Positions 1 to 8,110 of a stretch of 64,000 bases of DNA are shown one piece after another. Both the position numbers and the translations under genes were made by a program. Source of the DNA: P36-A1 sp049478495 (GTDB taxonomy: Bacteria > Bacillota_I > Bacilli_A > JAJDGJ01); contig NZ_CP168083.1 of the NCBI RefSeq assembly GCF_049478495.1, forward strand, positions 1,054,001 to 1,118,000, read 5' to 3'. Position 1 is the stretch's first letter, and each line of letters starts with the position of its first letter. The notes beneath the pieces are model-generated. The model saw nothing but the letters and a program-made list of their open reading frames with translations. It made no database searches and was not told the origin of the DNA.

Positions 1-3000
1 AATAAGCAATAATTAATGAAGGTCCATTATAGCTTTCAGCTTCTTGGAACGCTTTAATAACTTGTGCTTGGTTTGCACCCATAGATACTTGAGCAACATA
101 TACATGACCATAAGTCATACAAATTTGTGCAAGGTCTTTTTTAGCTGTTTGTTTACCTGAAGCAGCAAACTTAGCAATTGATCCACGTTGAGATGATTTA
201 GATGATTGACCACCAGTGTTAGAATAAACTTCAGTATCTAGAACTAAAATGTTAACATTTAAGTCATTAGCTACTACGTGATCTAATCCACCGTAACCGA
301 TGTCATAAGCCCATCCATCTCCACCAATAATCCATACTGATTTGTCAACTAGGTCTTGACCTAATTTAGCCATAGTATCTTTTACTGTTGTATTAGATGA
401 TTTTGCAGCTAAATCAATGATAGTTGGAGCGATTTCTCTTTCTTCTTCTCTTGATGTAGTTGCTAAATATTTAGTGAATGCATCTTTTAATTCAGCTTCA
501 ACACTATCCATGTTTTCTGTAATTAAATGTTTGATATCATTACGTTTGTGATCTTGAGCAAGTCTCATACCGTAACCAAATTCAGCATTATCTTCAAATA
601 ATGAGTTAGCCCATGCAGGTCCATTTCCATTTTCGTCAGTTACGAATGGAGTTGAAGGAGTTGATCCACAATAGATTGAAGAACAACCAGTTGCATTAGC
701 AATTAAAGCATCTTTACCGAAGTATTGAGTCATTAATTTGTAGTATGGAGTTTCTCCACAACCAGCACATGCTCCAGAAATTTCGAAGTATGGTTTTTGG
801 AATTGAGATCCTTTAACTTGGTTAAGTGGGTATTTGTTTGTTTTATAAGTTACATTTGTATAAACGTAATCAGATACTGGTGCTTTAGGAAGTTCTTCAT
901 GAATATCTTTCATTTCAAGAGCTTTATTTCCCATTTTACCAGGACATTCAACTACACATAATGCACAACCAACACAGTTTTCTTGTGTTACTTGAATTGT
1001 ATATTCTAAACCGTCCATGTCTTTTCCAACTGGTGCGATTGTTTCTAATCCTTCAGGAGCATTAGCTTTTTCTTTTTCGTCTACTAAGAATGGTCTAATA
1101 GTAGCGTGAGGACATACGAATGCACATCTATTACATTGGATACAGTTTTCTTTAATCCATGATGGTACTGAAGTTGCAATTGTACGTTTTTCATTAAATG
1201 TAATGTCTGGTCTCATTCCACCATTTATTAATAAATCAGTAGTGAATGAACTAACAGGCATGTCATAACCTTGTAATGTGTTAATTGGCATAACAAAGTT
1301 ATCAAAGTAATCATCACCACTAGTTGGGTGAATGTATGTTGGATTTAAAGAAGTCCAAGCAGGATCAATAGCGATTTCTACTAGTCCATCTTTACCATTA
1401 TCGATTGCTTTATAGTTAAGTTCAACAATGTCCATACCTTTTTTAGCGTATGTTTTATTTGCTGCTTCTTTCATATAACCAATTGATTTTTCGTAAGGAA
1501 TAATTTGTTCATTTAAAGCAAAGAATGCTGATTGAAGGATTGTGTTTGTACGACGACCCATTCCAATTTTGTCTGCAATGTGAGTTGCATCAATAATGAA
1601 GAATTTTGCTTTTTTACTTGCTAAAGCATATTTAACTGCTTCAGGTAAGTGATCAATAATTTCATCTTTTGTATATGTAGTATTTAAAAGGAAAGTTCCA
1701 CCTTCTTTTAAGTTAGCTAACATATCATATTTTTCTAAATATGAATCTAGAGAACATGAAATGAAATCAATGTTTCTTACATAGTAAGTTGATCTGATTG
1801 GAGTTTTACCAAATCTTAAGTGAGATCTTGTTGCTCCACCAGCTTTTTTAGAATCGTATGCAAAGTAAGCTTGTGCATATAAATCTGTTTTGTCCCCAAT
1901 AATTTTGATTGAGTTTTTATTAGCAGATACAGTTCCATCTGAACCTAATCCGTAGAATAAACATGAAGTATAATCAGCTTCAACTTTGAAAGTAGGATCT
2001 ACTTCAATTGAAAGATTAGTAACATCATCGTTAATACCTACTGTAAAGTTGTGTTTTCCACCTTTAATAGCGTGATCATATACAGCTTTAATGTTAGATG
2101 GGTCAACATCTTTTGATCCTAAACCATAACGTCCACCAATAATTGTGTAACCTTTACCAGTTAAAGCAGTTGCTACATCAACATATAGTGGTTCACCAGT
2201 TGAACCTTCTTCTTTTGTTCTGTCCATTACAGCGATATTTTTAACGCTAGCTGGAATTACATCTGTTAAGAATTTAGTTGAGAATGGTCTATATAAGTGA
2301 ACTTTAACTAAACCAACGTTGTAACCTGATTTGTTTAAAGTATCAATTGTTTCACGAATAGTATCTGTAACAGATCCCATTGCAATAATAATTGTTTCTG
2401 CATTTTCACTACCATAGTAAGTAAATGGAGCATAATGTCTACCAGTAATATTACTGATTTCTTTCATGTAATCATTTACTACATCAGCAACTTTGTCATA
2501 GTGAGCATTTGACGCTTCTCTACCTTGGAAGTAGATATCATCGTTTTCAGCTCCACCACGTGTTACTGGATTTGTGTGTGGGTTAAGACATCTTTCTTTA
2601 TATGCTTTTAAAGCATCTTTATCTAAAAGACGATCTAAATCAGCATAATCGATAGTTTCGATTTTTTGAATTTCATGAGATGTTCTAAATCCGTCAAAGA
2701 AATGTAAGAATGGTACGCTTGCTTTAATAGCAGCTAAGTGGGCAATTCCACTTAAGTCCATAACCTCTTGAACAGAATGTGATACTAACATTGGGATACC
2801 AGTTTGTCTAACTGAATAGATATCTTGGTGATCACCAAAGATTGATAATGCTCTAGTTGCTAAAGCACGAGCAGAAACGTGAAGTACTGCTGGATTTAAT
2901 TCACCTACTAATTTGTAAATTGTAGGAATCATTAAAAGTAAACCTTGAGATGCAGTATAAGTAGTTGCTAAAGCCCCACTTTGTATTGCACCATGTATTG

Positions 3001-3208
3001 CACCTGCTGCACCTGCTTCTGATTGCATTTCACTAACTTTTACAACTGAGTTGAATAAGTTTTTTCTTCCTTGGCTTGCCCATGCATCTACTTGTTCTGC
3101 CATGTTTGATGATGGTGTGATAGGATAGATACCTGCAACCTCTGTAAATGCGTAAGACACATATGCAGCAGCGGTATTTCCATCCATTGATAAGAATTCT
3201 TTTGCCAT
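1..3208 (-). CDS. nifJ: Pyruvate:ferredoxin (flavodoxin) oxidoreductase, C-terminus cut by window edge
   Basis: Homodimeric-type PFOR: oxidative decarboxylation of pyruvate to acetyl-CoA with reduction of ferredoxin, using TPP and three [4Fe-4S] clusters in the cytosol. My translation of the minus strand is open from ATG 3208 to base 1 (1069 codons). It starts MAKEFLSMDGNTAAAYVSYA and continues with the TPP/pyruvate domain I (GIYPITPSS). Two ferredoxin-type motifs follow, CIQCNRCAFVCP near residue 690 and CVGCALCVVECP near 746, then the proximal cluster motif CAGCGE near 812 and the TPP-binding GGDGWAYDIGYGG. These positions match the classical enzyme of about 1170-1180 residues, so roughly 100 residues, including the last proximal-cluster cysteine, lie outside the window. 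A GGGAGAAG ribosome site precedes the ATG. It is the natural electron source for the Rnf complex at 42019-46726. Confidence 0.97.
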   Translation of the reverse strand, partial: MAKEFLSMDGNTAAAYVSYAFTEVAGIYPITPSSNMAEQVDAWASQGRKNLFNSVVKVSEMQSEAGAAGAIHGAIQSGALATTYTASQGLLLMIPTIYKLVGELNPAVLHVSARALATRALSIFGDHQDIYSVRQTGIPMLVSHSVQEVMDLSGIAHLAAIKASVPFLHFFDGFRTSHEIQKIETIDYADLDRLLDKDALKAYKERCLNPHTNPVTRGGAENDDIYFQGREASNAHYDKVADVVNDYMKEISNITGRHYAPFTYYGSENAETIIIAMGSVTDTIRETIDTLNKSGYNVGLVKVHLYRPFSTKFLTDVIPASVKNIAVMDRTKEEGSTGEPLYVDVATALTGKGYTIIGGRYGLGSKDVDPSNIKAVYDHAIKGGKHNFTVGINDDVTNLSIEVDPTFKVEADYTSCLFYGLGSDGTVSANKNSIKIIGDKTDLYAQAYFAYDSKKAGGATRSHLRFGKTPIRSTYYVRNIDFISCSLDSYLEKYDMLANLKEGGTFLLNTTYTKDEIIDHLPEAVKYALASKKAKFFIIDATHIADKIGMGRRTNTILQSAFFALNEQIIPYEKSIGYMKEAANKTYAKKGMDIVELNYKAIDNGKDGLVEIAIDPAWTSLNPTYIHPTSGDDYFDNFVMPINTLQGYDMPVSSFTTDLLINGGMRPDITFNEKRTIATSVPSWIKENCIQCNRCAFVCPHATIRPFLVDEKEKANAPEGLETIAPVGKDMDGLEYTIQVTQENCVGCALCVVECPGKMGNKALEMKDIHEELPKAPVSDYVYTNVTYKTNKYPLNQVKGSQFQKPYFEISGACAGCGETPYYKLMTQYFGKDALIANATGCSSIYCGSTPSTPFVTDENGNGPAWANSLFEDNAEFGYGMRLAQDHKRNDIKHLITENMDSVEAELKDAFTKYLATTSREEEREIAPTIIDLAAKSSNTTVKDTMAKLGQDLVDKSVWIIGGDGWAYDIGYGGLDHVVANDLNVNILVLDTEVYSNTGGQSSKSSQRGSIAKFAASGKQTAKKDLAQICMTYGHVYVAQVSMGANQAQVIKAFQEAESYNGPSLIIAY

Positions 3209-3245
3209 TGAATTTCTTCTCCCTTCGATTTATTAATATGATTTC

Positions 3246-3251
3246 ATTATA
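3246..3251 (-). promoter_or_regulatory. Probable -10 of the nifJ promoter
   Basis: The minus strand reads TATAAT at 3251-3246, about 40 bases before the nifJ ATG. The -35 region 17 bases upstream is poor (TTTATT-like), so only the -10 is well supported. Confidence 0.5.
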
Positions 3252-3520
3252 CTACTAAAAAAGTATAAAATAAACATATATGTTAGAGCTTTTTAAGTAT
3301 AAAAAAGGTTAATTTATTGTTAACAAAGTTATTTATAATCATTATTGTTAATGTATAGTAATTTATTATCGATATTGCCTACAGTGTATAGATTTACTAA
3401 TTTTCCATGTGATATATATCAAAAATAAGTTTACATGTAATATATTTATAAATAATTCTTTTAGTCGACAAATGTATGTAACTCATGTGTTTTTTAAAAT
3501 TTTTTAATTTTTAACAAGAA

Positions 3521-3548
3521 ATACTCATTGTAATTTTACAATGAGTAT
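3521..3548 (-). terminator. Rho-independent terminator after dtd
   Basis: Twelve-base perfect stem (3521-3532 with 3537-3548) and a 4-base loop, starting 15 bases past the dtd stop. The T-tract on the minus strand is weak and interrupted. Confidence 0.6.
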
Positions 3549-3563
3549 CTATATTAACATATT

Positions 3564-4025
3564 CTATTTTGTTTTTATTATAATATCACTATCTAAAATG
3601 ATAGTTGTTGGACCATCATTTTCAATATTTACAATCATGTCGGCTCCAAATATACCTGTTTTCACTTCAATATCATGATCTGTTAAACACTGATTAAAAT
3701 AATTGTATAAAGCAGAAGCTTTACTTGGTTCCATTGCTTCTACAAATCCAGGTCTATTGCCTTTTTTGGCATCTGCATACAATGTAAATTGAGATATTGA
3801 TAAAATTTGTCCATTTACATCTTTAACTGATAAATTCATTTTTTCATTTTCATCTATAAAGACTCTTAAATTACTAATTTTTTTTGCCATCGCTTTTGCA
3901 ATTTCTTGATTATCTTCATGGTTAAATCCTACAAGTAAGTTTAAACCTTTTGCTATCTTATTATTTATATTTTCTTTTGGAATTATTACACTACTACTCT
4001 TGACTACTTGTACTATTACTCGCAT
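3564..4025 (-). CDS. dtd: D-aminoacyl-tRNA deacylase
   Basis: Removes D-amino acids (and glycine mischarged on tRNA-Ala) from tRNAs, a cytosolic proofreading step. The 153-residue length is typical. The protein starts MRVIVQVVKSS, has the conserved SQFTLYAD motif in its middle, and ends with NDGPTTIILDS, the family's Gly-Pro motif in which the cis-peptide bond sits in the active site. I chose ATG 4025 because GGAGG lies 5 bases before it; a TTG twelve bases upstream would sit inside that ribosome site. The start overlaps the end of the amidoligase-like gene by 32 bases, so the two are probably translated together. A hairpin terminator follows. Confidence 0.93.
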   Translation of the reverse strand: MRVIVQVVKSSSVIIPKENINNKIAKGLNLLVGFNHEDNQEIAKAMAKKISNLRVFIDENEKMNLSVKDVNGQILSISQFTLYADAKKGNRPGFVEAMEPSKASALYNYFNQCLTDHDIEVKTGIFGADMIVNIENDGPTTIILDSDIIIKTK

Positions 4026-4710
4026 CTTTACCTCCAAATATTGCTTCTATTTTATTCAGTAAAGAAACAAAATTTTCTTGTGAAATTAATGAGTTAACAC
4101 ATCTTAATTCAATAAGATTATTTTTAAGTAGATTTACAGCAAGGTATTTACCACTTACTTCTTTTTGAAATTTTAAATATGTATCATAGTCTGGAATATC
4201 AATAATTCTTTTATATTCATTAAAACTAAAAGTTTCATTGTCGTTTATATCAATAATTTCAAATAGTTGTTTAAATTTTTCTGCTTTAATTCTCTCATCA
4301 GCCTTGATATTTATATGTAAACCACAAGCTTTTTCTGCCGTTACTTCTAAAACACCACTAGAGAAATCAATTATCTCTCTTATTCTATAATAAACATCAG
4401 TACATTCAACTAATCCTAATGGGTCTAAACAGATCTCAAATCCATAATCACCTTTTATGGTTCTGTCAGTAACGATGTTACCACGATAGTTCATTACATT
4501 AATGATGTTATTTAACATTGTTTTTAAGAAAACAATGTGCGTTCTTGAGACTTTAGCACTAACTTCTACTTCAAGTCCATAACCAAAAATTTCCTCATCA
4601 ATATAATAATCATTATTGGTATTAATTTGTAATAAACTGTTTAATTCTTTAATAAAACCTAATTGTTCCTCTTCAGGATCTACTAATAATTCGTACTCTG
4701 GAAAGCTCAT
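3994..4710 (-). CDS. Amidoligase-like protein (Amidoligase_2 / COOH-NH2 ligase type)
   Basis: A 238-residue soluble protein with the motif order of the putative amidoligase family, glutamine-synthetase-fold enzymes thought to form amide bonds with ATP. The motifs are FGYGLEVEV (43-51), GDYGFEI (87-93), ACGLHINIK (128-136) and YLAVNL...LIELRCVN (189-206). These match the family's G-x-E-x-E, D-x-S/G-x-E, G-L-H-x-H/N and N-x-E-x-R signatures. The substrate is unknown. ATG 4710 is preceded by AAGAGGTG at good spacing; the GTG at 4719 lies inside that ribosome site. It sits between a dCMP-deaminase-like gene and dtd and overlaps dtd by 32 bases. The family call is from motif recognition, without an alignment. 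Confidence 0.65.
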   Translation of the reverse strand: MSFPEYELLVDPEEEQLGFIKELNSLLQINTNNDYYIDEEIFGYGLEVEVSAKVSRTHIVFLKTMLNNIINVMNYRGNIVTDRTIKGDYGFEICLDPLGLVECTDVYYRIREIIDFSSGVLEVTAEKACGLHINIKADERIKAEKFKQLFEIIDINDNETFSFNEYKRIIDIPDYDTYLKFQKEVSGKYLAVNLLKNNLIELRCVNSLISQENFVSLLNKIEAIFGGKDASNSTSSQE

Positions 4711-4738
4711 TAAAATCACCTCTTCTTAAATTTTTATT

Positions 4739-4744
4739 ATTATA
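4739..4744 (-). promoter_or_regulatory. Possible -10 for the amidoligase-dtd pair
   Basis: Minus strand TGTTATAAT about 30 bases before ATG 4710, just past the stop of the deaminase gene. The -35 is not convincing, so the pair could equally be read from the upstream genes. Confidence 0.4.
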
Positions 4745-4764
4745 ACATTTCTAATTAATCTATT

Positions 4765-5190
4765 CTATAATATTATTTGTTTAAATATTACATTTGAATC
4801 TTCTAACATTTTTTTTGATGCTTTTACTATATCTGTATCTGCATACTTATCTTCTAAATAGTAAATATTACTTATTCCTGCTTGAATTATTAGTTTTGCA
4901 CATTCATTACAAGGAAAGAGTGTCACATACAAATCACTACCTACTAAACTGCATTTAGCATCTACGATTGCTTTAGCTTCACTGTGTAAGATGTATGGAT
5001 ATTTAGTATCTAAAAATTCACCATTTCTACACTCTAAAGGATAATCTTCACATTTTAAATTTTGAGGAAGACAGTTGTAGCCTACTGATACTATTTTATC
5101 ATCGCTTACAATAACACATCCTACTTGAGTATTTGGATCACTAGAAAGTAAAGATGCTTTTTTAGCATCAGCAAAGTATTTTTTATTCAT
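4765..5190 (-). CDS. dCMP deaminase family protein (ComEB-like)
   Basis: Zinc-dependent cytidine/deoxycytidylate deaminase family, 141 residues. The catalytic HSE (His69, Glu71) and PCNEC (Cys94, Cys97) form the metal site and proton shuttle. The region with DYPLECRNG matches dCMP deaminases rather than CDA-type cytidine deaminases. The likely role is dCMP to dUMP, feeding thymidylate synthesis. The family also contains ComEB, named from a competence operon; a comEC lies near 62 kb but is far away. The gene starts inside the last 8 bases of the rhomboid-like gene, suggesting translational coupling. The substrate is inferred from family membership only. Confidence 0.85.
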   Translation of the reverse strand: MNKKYFADAKKASLLSSDPNTQVGCVIVSDDKIVSVGYNCLPQNLKCEDYPLECRNGEFLDTKYPYILHSEAKAIVDAKCSLVGSDLYVTLFPCNECAKLIIQAGISNIYYLEDKYADTDIVKASKKMLEDSNVIFKQIIL

Positions 5191-6451
5191 ATTCTACAAG
5201 TCCAATTTTTTCATAATAAGTATTTAATTTATCTGAAAGTTGTGATGCTTTGGTTTTATCCTTACTTTTGATTGCTGTTATATAACTTTCTTCAAATGTC
5301 TTATCTCTAACTAATATATTTTCTGGAATAAAGCTTAATCCAGCAATTGCAATTGCAATTACTGCAAAAGTAGCTAAATACGCTTTATTTATAGCCTCTT
5401 TATTTAAATTTAAGGCATAAACACAAGCAACGGCAGTTAAAAAACCAACTATACCTGCAGGTAAATTAATGTAATTCATTGTAGATATTAACATTATCAT
5501 TAACAAAACCATCATTATATTAAACATATTGGCAAACAAAAATTTTCTTTTCTCTGGTAATGATGCTATTCCGACATATGCACCTGCTAAGATACATAGT
5601 ATTGGAAATGATCCTGCAACAACAATACCTTTAATGAAAAACATCATTGTTAGTATTACCATTACTAATGAAATTCCATATAACATAATGGTTTTTTTAG
5701 TACCTAATTCTAACTCGATATAAGTATTATATCTAAAGAAGAAAAAGATAAAACAGACAATATATAAAATATTGGAATTAAGAAATACTGAACTAAACAA
5801 GCGATAATACTGATTAAACTGCTCAAAAAAGACAGAGTAGTAACTTGTATTAGTTAGAAAAGCACTGACATTATCAAAATAGAAAATTGCAGCCATATTT
5901 ATAATCATAAATAATATTACAAAATATCTAGTGAACTTAGTCTTTTCATTCAATTCTTTCATAGTTTTTAAAACCACTTTATCAGCTAGCATTCCTGCAG
6001 CTGGTTTAGTGCTTACATTATCTTTTTGCATTTGAATTATTCCATCTATTTGGTCTAAATTAACATCTAGAAGTTTAGGAAATGCTTTTTCTATAATTGG
6101 ATTTTGACTTAAATTATCACTGTTTTCAATTACTATTGAAGTTATATTTTCAACTTCACTTGCAACTGTTCCTCCAAAGTAAATACATAATATTTTAATG
6201 TTATCCATATTGCTTACTCTTTTATATTGAGCACTTACTTTTCTCATAAGTTCTAAGTCGGCATTAAATTCCTCTACTGTTGCAAACTTCTTTTCACTCA
6301 CTCTTATTAAAGTCCACTCACTTGCCCTATTTTCAAGGAATATACCATCTACTTTATTTATAATTACTTCTTTATAGGAGTAATAGTTTACTAAGACTTT
6401 AACCGTTTCAAACACCTTTAAACGATCAAATATGTTTTTATTATTATTCAA
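5183..6451 (-). CDS. Multi-spanning membrane protein, probable inactive rhomboid-like protein
   Basis: 422 residues. Residues 1-170 form a soluble domain, followed by about six to seven membrane segments (from 175 to about 375) and a short charged C-terminal tail (about 385-422). The order YYRLFSSVFLNSN (215-227), a segment ending ELELG, AGSFPI (279-284) and INLPAGIVGFLT (328-339) mirrors a rhomboid core: W-R-x-x-T-x-x-F-x-H-x-x, then G-x-S-G, then a His-bearing helix. The soluble N-terminal domain recalls YqgP/GluP. I see no histidine in the last motif and no clean G-x-S-G, so proteolysis is doubtful. The start is TTG 6451 behind AAAGGAGGAAG. It overlaps the downstream deaminase gene by 8 bases. 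The alternative is an unrelated membrane protein of unknown family. Confidence 0.55.
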   Translation of the reverse strand: MNNNKNIFDRLKVFETVKVLVNYYSYKEVIINKVDGIFLENRASEWTLIRVSEKKFATVEEFNADLELMRKVSAQYKRVSNMDNIKILCIYFGGTVASEVENITSIVIENSDNLSQNPIIEKAFPKLLDVNLDQIDGIIQMQKDNVSTKPAAGMLADKVVLKTMKELNEKTKFTRYFVILFMIINMAAIFYFDNVSAFLTNTSYYSVFFEQFNQYYRLFSSVFLNSNILYIVCFIFFFFRYNTYIELELGTKKTIMLYGISLVMVILTMMFFIKGIVVAGSFPILCILAGAYVGIASLPEKRKFLFANMFNIMMVLLMIMLISTMNYINLPAGIVGFLTAVACVYALNLNKEAINKAYLATFAVIAIAIAGLSFIPENILVRDKTFEESYITAIKSKDKTKASQLSDKLNTYYEKIGLVEYE

Positions 6452-6483
6452 ACTTCTTCCTCCTTTTTATAACAATATAATTT

Positions 6484-6489
6484 ATTATA
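6484..6489 (-). promoter_or_regulatory. Probable -10 for the 5183-6451 gene
   Basis: Minus strand GTAGTATAATAAA, about 35 bases before the TTG start; the -35 is weak. Confidence 0.45.
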
Positions 6490-6553
6490 CTACAATTTAA
6501 ATTTTTAAGTGTACATTTTTGAATAAATTCTCCTTATATACAAAATGTACTTA

Positions 6554-6578
6554 AAGTATCGCTAAAATATCGATACTT
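6554..6578. repeat. Short inverted repeat
   Basis: AAGTATCG at 6554-6561 pairs with CGATACTT at 6571-6578. It lies between the rluD terminator and the next promoter, so it may be a second stem of the terminator region or an operator. Function unknown. Confidence 0.4.
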
Positions 6579-6593
6579 CTAGTCTTTATAAAT

Positions 6594-6620
6594 AAAAAAG
6601 AACTATTTTAGCTCTTTTTT
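6594..6620 (-). terminator. Rho-independent terminator after rluD
   Basis: Twelve-base stem (6594-6605 with 6609-6620, one G-U) and a 3-base loop, beginning 2 bases past the rluD stop. Six A-T pairs at the base supply the U-tract on the minus strand. Confidence 0.85.
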
Positions 6621-6621
6621 A

Positions 6622-7539
6622 TTAAGAAATATTCTTTTCTAATTTTAATTCTTCTAATTTTCTAGTAAACTCTGGTTCTGGTTCAACTTCAAATTCCATG
6701 TATTCATTAGTTGTTGGATGAACTAAACCTAATTTGTATGCATGTAAATATTGACCATACTCTTGATTGTCTCTACGATAACCATATTTTGGATCACCAT
6801 AAATTGGATGTTTAATAAAAGCTAAATGCACTCTAATTTGATGTGTTCTACCTGTTTCTAAATTACATTGTACAAATGATGAATTTTCAAAAACATCTAA
6901 GACCTTAACTTTAGTTAAAGCATGTTTAGAATTGTGCGAAGTCACTGCCATTTTTGTTCTATCATTTTTATCTCTACCAATTGGTGCATCAATTACTATA
7001 TTTTCATCAAATATTTGATTGTGCACTAATGCTAAATAAGTTCTATTCAATGTTTTATCAACTAATTGGCTAGCCAAAATATTATGGGCTCTATCGTTTT
7101 TAGCAACTACTAATAAACCACTTGTATCCTTATCAATTCGATGAACAATTCCTGGTCTAACTTCACCATTTATTCTTGATAAATCTTTAATGTGAAACAT
7201 CAAAGCATTTACTAATGTTTTAGAATACACACCTGCACCTGGATGAACTACCATTCCTGATGGTTTATTTATTATTAGTATATCATCATCTTGATAAACT
7301 ATGTTTAAAGGTATATCTTCAGCCTCGATTGTTTGTTGTTCTAAAATAAAATCAGTAATATTAATAACATCATTTATTTTAACTGTATAATTAGCTTTTA
7401 CATGATGATCATTTACTGTAATAAACCCTTCTTCTATCATTTTTTTAATTGTTGATCTAGATTTGTCTTCTTCTTCTTTCATTACTACTTTGTCTAATCT
7501 ATCTAAATCATATGATTCATCAATTATTATTTTCTTCAT
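6622..7539 (-). CDS. rluD: Ribosomal large subunit pseudouridine synthase, RluD family
   Basis: Converts specific uridines of 23S rRNA to pseudouridine. The 305 residues comprise an N-terminal S4 RNA-binding domain (about 12-75) and the RluA-family catalytic domain with GIVHRIDKDTSGLLVVAKN. Asp136 in HRID is the expected catalytic aspartate. The downstream RTHQIRVHLAFIKHPIYGD block is the family's motif III. It overlaps the lspA end by 20 bases, the same lspA-rluD pair found in Bacillus. Whether it modifies the RluD sites (1911/1915/1917) or other uridines cannot be told from sequence; the Bacillus homologue is YlyB. Confidence 0.92.
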   Translation of the reverse strand: MKKIIIDESYDLDRLDKVVMKEEEDKSRSTIKKMIEEGFITVNDHHVKANYTVKINDVINITDFILEQQTIEAEDIPLNIVYQDDDILIINKPSGMVVHPGAGVYSKTLVNALMFHIKDLSRINGEVRPGIVHRIDKDTSGLLVVAKNDRAHNILASQLVDKTLNRTYLALVHNQIFDENIVIDAPIGRDKNDRTKMAVTSHNSKHALTKVKVLDVFENSSFVQCNLETGRTHQIRVHLAFIKHPIYGDPKYGYRRDNQEYGQYLHAYKLGLVHPTTNEYMEFEVEPEPEFTRKLEELKLEKNIS

Positions 7540-7996
7540 TTACATCCTTCTTTCTAAAACTATCTAAAATTAAAAGTGCTACTGCCAATACAACATATAT
7601 ATCTGCAACATTAAAAATCGCAAAATTATAGTTTTTAAAACTAAAGCTAAAAAAATCGATAACTTCTTTAAAGAGTAATCTATCAATAAAGTTACCTAAA
7701 GTTCCAACCAATAATAATGTTGTTGCAATGTAAGCAAGTTTTGTTTTTGCTTCTTTATAAAAGAAGTAAACTACTACTAAAGCTACAACAGTAATTAAGT
7801 AAAAGAATTCAGTATGTCCTTCTAGTATAGAGAAAGCAGCACCGCTATTTCTAATATAGAACAGACTGAAAAAATTTGGAATAATTGTTATATTTTGGTA
7901 TAAGTTCATATTACTAGCAACTAAATATTTACTTATTTGATCAATAAATAAAAGTATAATTGCAATTATTATTATTTTTGATTTTTTCACTATCAT
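7520..7996 (-). CDS. lspA: Lipoprotein signal peptidase (signal peptidase II)
   Basis: Membrane aspartic protease that cuts the signal peptide of diacylated prolipoproteins. 158 residues with four membrane segments. The catalytic motifs GNFIDRL (Asp105) and FNVADIYV (Asp132) are intact, as is the family RNSGAAFS motif (49-56). The gene ends in TGA, one of the clearest signs that TGA is a stop here. It is translationally coupled to rluD by a 20-base overlap. Clients in this window include RbsB (49187), the thioredoxin-like lipoprotein (57947) and the lipoprotein at 28670. Confidence 0.95.
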   Translation of the reverse strand: MIVKKSKIIIIAIILLFIDQISKYLVASNMNLYQNITIIPNFFSLFYIRNSGAAFSILEGHTEFFYLITVVALVVVYFFYKEAKTKLAYIATTLLLVGTLGNFIDRLLFKEVIDFFSFSFKNYNFAIFNVADIYVVLAVALLILDSFRKKDVNEENNN

Positions 7997-8110
7997 ATCA
8001 CCTTGAATTATTATAGCATTTTTATATTGCTAATAGCAATTAGCGTTTTTTATAAATTACTATTTACTTTGCTTTAAATTATCGTTATTATACTTATACG
8101 AGGTGATTTA

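Larger units (their letters stand above)
3209..3563. other. Intergenic region nifJ / dtd
   Basis: AT-rich 355-base spacer with no credible ORF. It holds the nifJ promoter at its left end and the dtd terminator at its right end. Between them are short palindromes (TTGTTAACAA at 3317-3326, GTGAT-N4-ATCAA at 3409-3422) that I could not assign to a regulator. Confidence 0.7.

Noticed and set aside
3317..3326. TTGTTAACAA palindrome before nifJ as a Rex site
   Set aside because: Rex sites have the two half-sites separated by four bases; here they abut, and the site is 65 bases upstream of the -10.
3409..3422. GTGAT-ATAT-ATCAA as an FNR/CRP-type site for nifJ
   Set aside because: About 160 bases upstream of the only visible -10, far from any activator position, and such AT-rich palindromes are expected by chance.
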